Positions 63,737-64,000 of a stretch of DNA of 64,000 bases are shown here, piece after piece (position 1 is the first letter of the stretch; every line of letters begins with the position of its first letter). The DNA lies in assembly GCF_004000275.1 (NCBI RefSeq), contig NZ_RCIP01000004.1:1-64000 (forward strand), read 5' to 3'. The stretch is from Saccharospirillum alexandrii. GTDB lineage: Bacteria > Pseudomonadota > Gammaproteobacteria > Pseudomonadales > Natronospirillaceae. The notes below the pieces were generated by a model. It had not been told where the DNA came from and did no database searches. It was given only the letters and a program-made list of their open reading frames with translations. A program made the translations under genes and the position numbers.

Positions 63737-64000
63737 ATGAAGAAACCGCTGAAGATCAAGAAACTCGATGCCCGCCTGGGCGACACCCTGCCATTGCCGC
63801 ACTACGGCACCGAAGGCTCGGCCGGGCTCGACCTGCGCGCCTGTCTGGATGAGGCATTGACGCTCCAGCCCGGCCAAACCGAACTGATCGGTACCGGGCT
63901 TGCCATCTACGTAGAAGACCCGGCCTACGCCGCCATGATCCTGCCTCGCTCGGGCCTCGGTCACAAACATGGCATCGTGCTGGGCAATCTGGTGGGCCTG
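63737..64000 (+). CDS. dut: dUTP diphosphatase, cut by the right edge
   Basis: The visible 88 residues start at ATG 63737 and contain motif 1 ([10 protein letters not shown]) and motif 2/3 region ([19 protein letters not shown]) of trimeric dUTPase, which hydrolyses dUTP to dUMP and keeps uracil out of DNA. The remaining ~65 residues, including motifs 4 and 5, lie beyond the window. Confidence 0.96.
   Translation, partial: MKKPLKIKKLDARLGDTLPLPHYGTEGSAGLDLRACLDEALTLQPGQTELIGTGLAIYVEDPAYAAMILPRSGLGHKHGIVLGNLVGL

Overview
The window is chromosomal DNA of a Gram-negative gammaproteobacterium. The evidence is outer-membrane-type lipoproteins, Tat, PBP1C with a bacterial alpha-2-macroglobulin, and gene orders known from Pseudomonas and relatives: ubiE-ubiJ-ubiB-hisE-tatA-tatB-tatC, the algQ...algP...yheS neighbourhood, and the four-gene DUF2796/ABC/DUF3299 zinc cluster. 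The GC-rich coding, selenouridine genes and RMF/FliL-like proteins would suit a marine Oceanospirillales-type organism, but I cannot name the genus. No rRNA, tRNA, CRISPR array, transposase or prophage was seen.

Layout. 1-7,975: accessory, partly AT-rich region with a giant RHS/YD-repeat lipoprotein gene (running off the left edge) and an upstream lipoprotein gene. 7,976-17,715: small metabolic genes (DUF3179 with a frameshift, MAPEG, GNAT, PhnA, Ppx, gamma-carbonic anhydrase, a 31-codon gene and a DUF1127 gene, YaeQ, DbpA). 17,976-21,283: putative Zur-regulated zinc-uptake operon. 21,435-29,342: AEC transporter, Gfo/Idh oxidoreductase, then tatABC, hisE and the ubiquinone genes ubiB-ubiJ-ubiE. 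29,742-35,661: hemB, trxA, rho, mutM, pdxH, tryptophan dioxygenase. 35,899-44,530: diguanylate cyclase, alpha-2-macroglobulin and pbpC. 44,551-47,818: selenium pair (SelD fused to a flavin oxidoreductase, plus SelU). 48,293-60,760: tex, gshA, rmf-like, FliL-like, algQ, WD40 lipoprotein, ParA-like, algP, yheS, ClpP-like. 60,831-64,000: rpmG, rpmB, radC, coaBC, dut (cut by the right edge).

The most unusual content is between the genes. Six copies (here A-F, at about 14.4, 22.3, 26.1, 29.4, 47.9 and 61.5 kb) of a large palindromic element share a conserved loop block (CCATGGATGGGTTCACGCCG or close variants). Their 19-21 bp main stems and short apical hairpins differ in sequence from copy to copy yet remain paired, which is covariation within a single window. 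Two copies carry an identical 76-nt insertion exactly at the apex of the hairpin, and some copies have locus-specific outer arms of about 24-26 bp. Two heptamer tandem arrays sit directly behind genes. Other points of interest are Trp-rich insertions in the RHS protein, a G7-tract frameshift, a self-contained 31-codon gene with its own operator-like palindrome and terminator, and a 13-bp inverted repeat bracketing the leader of the diguanylate cyclase gene.
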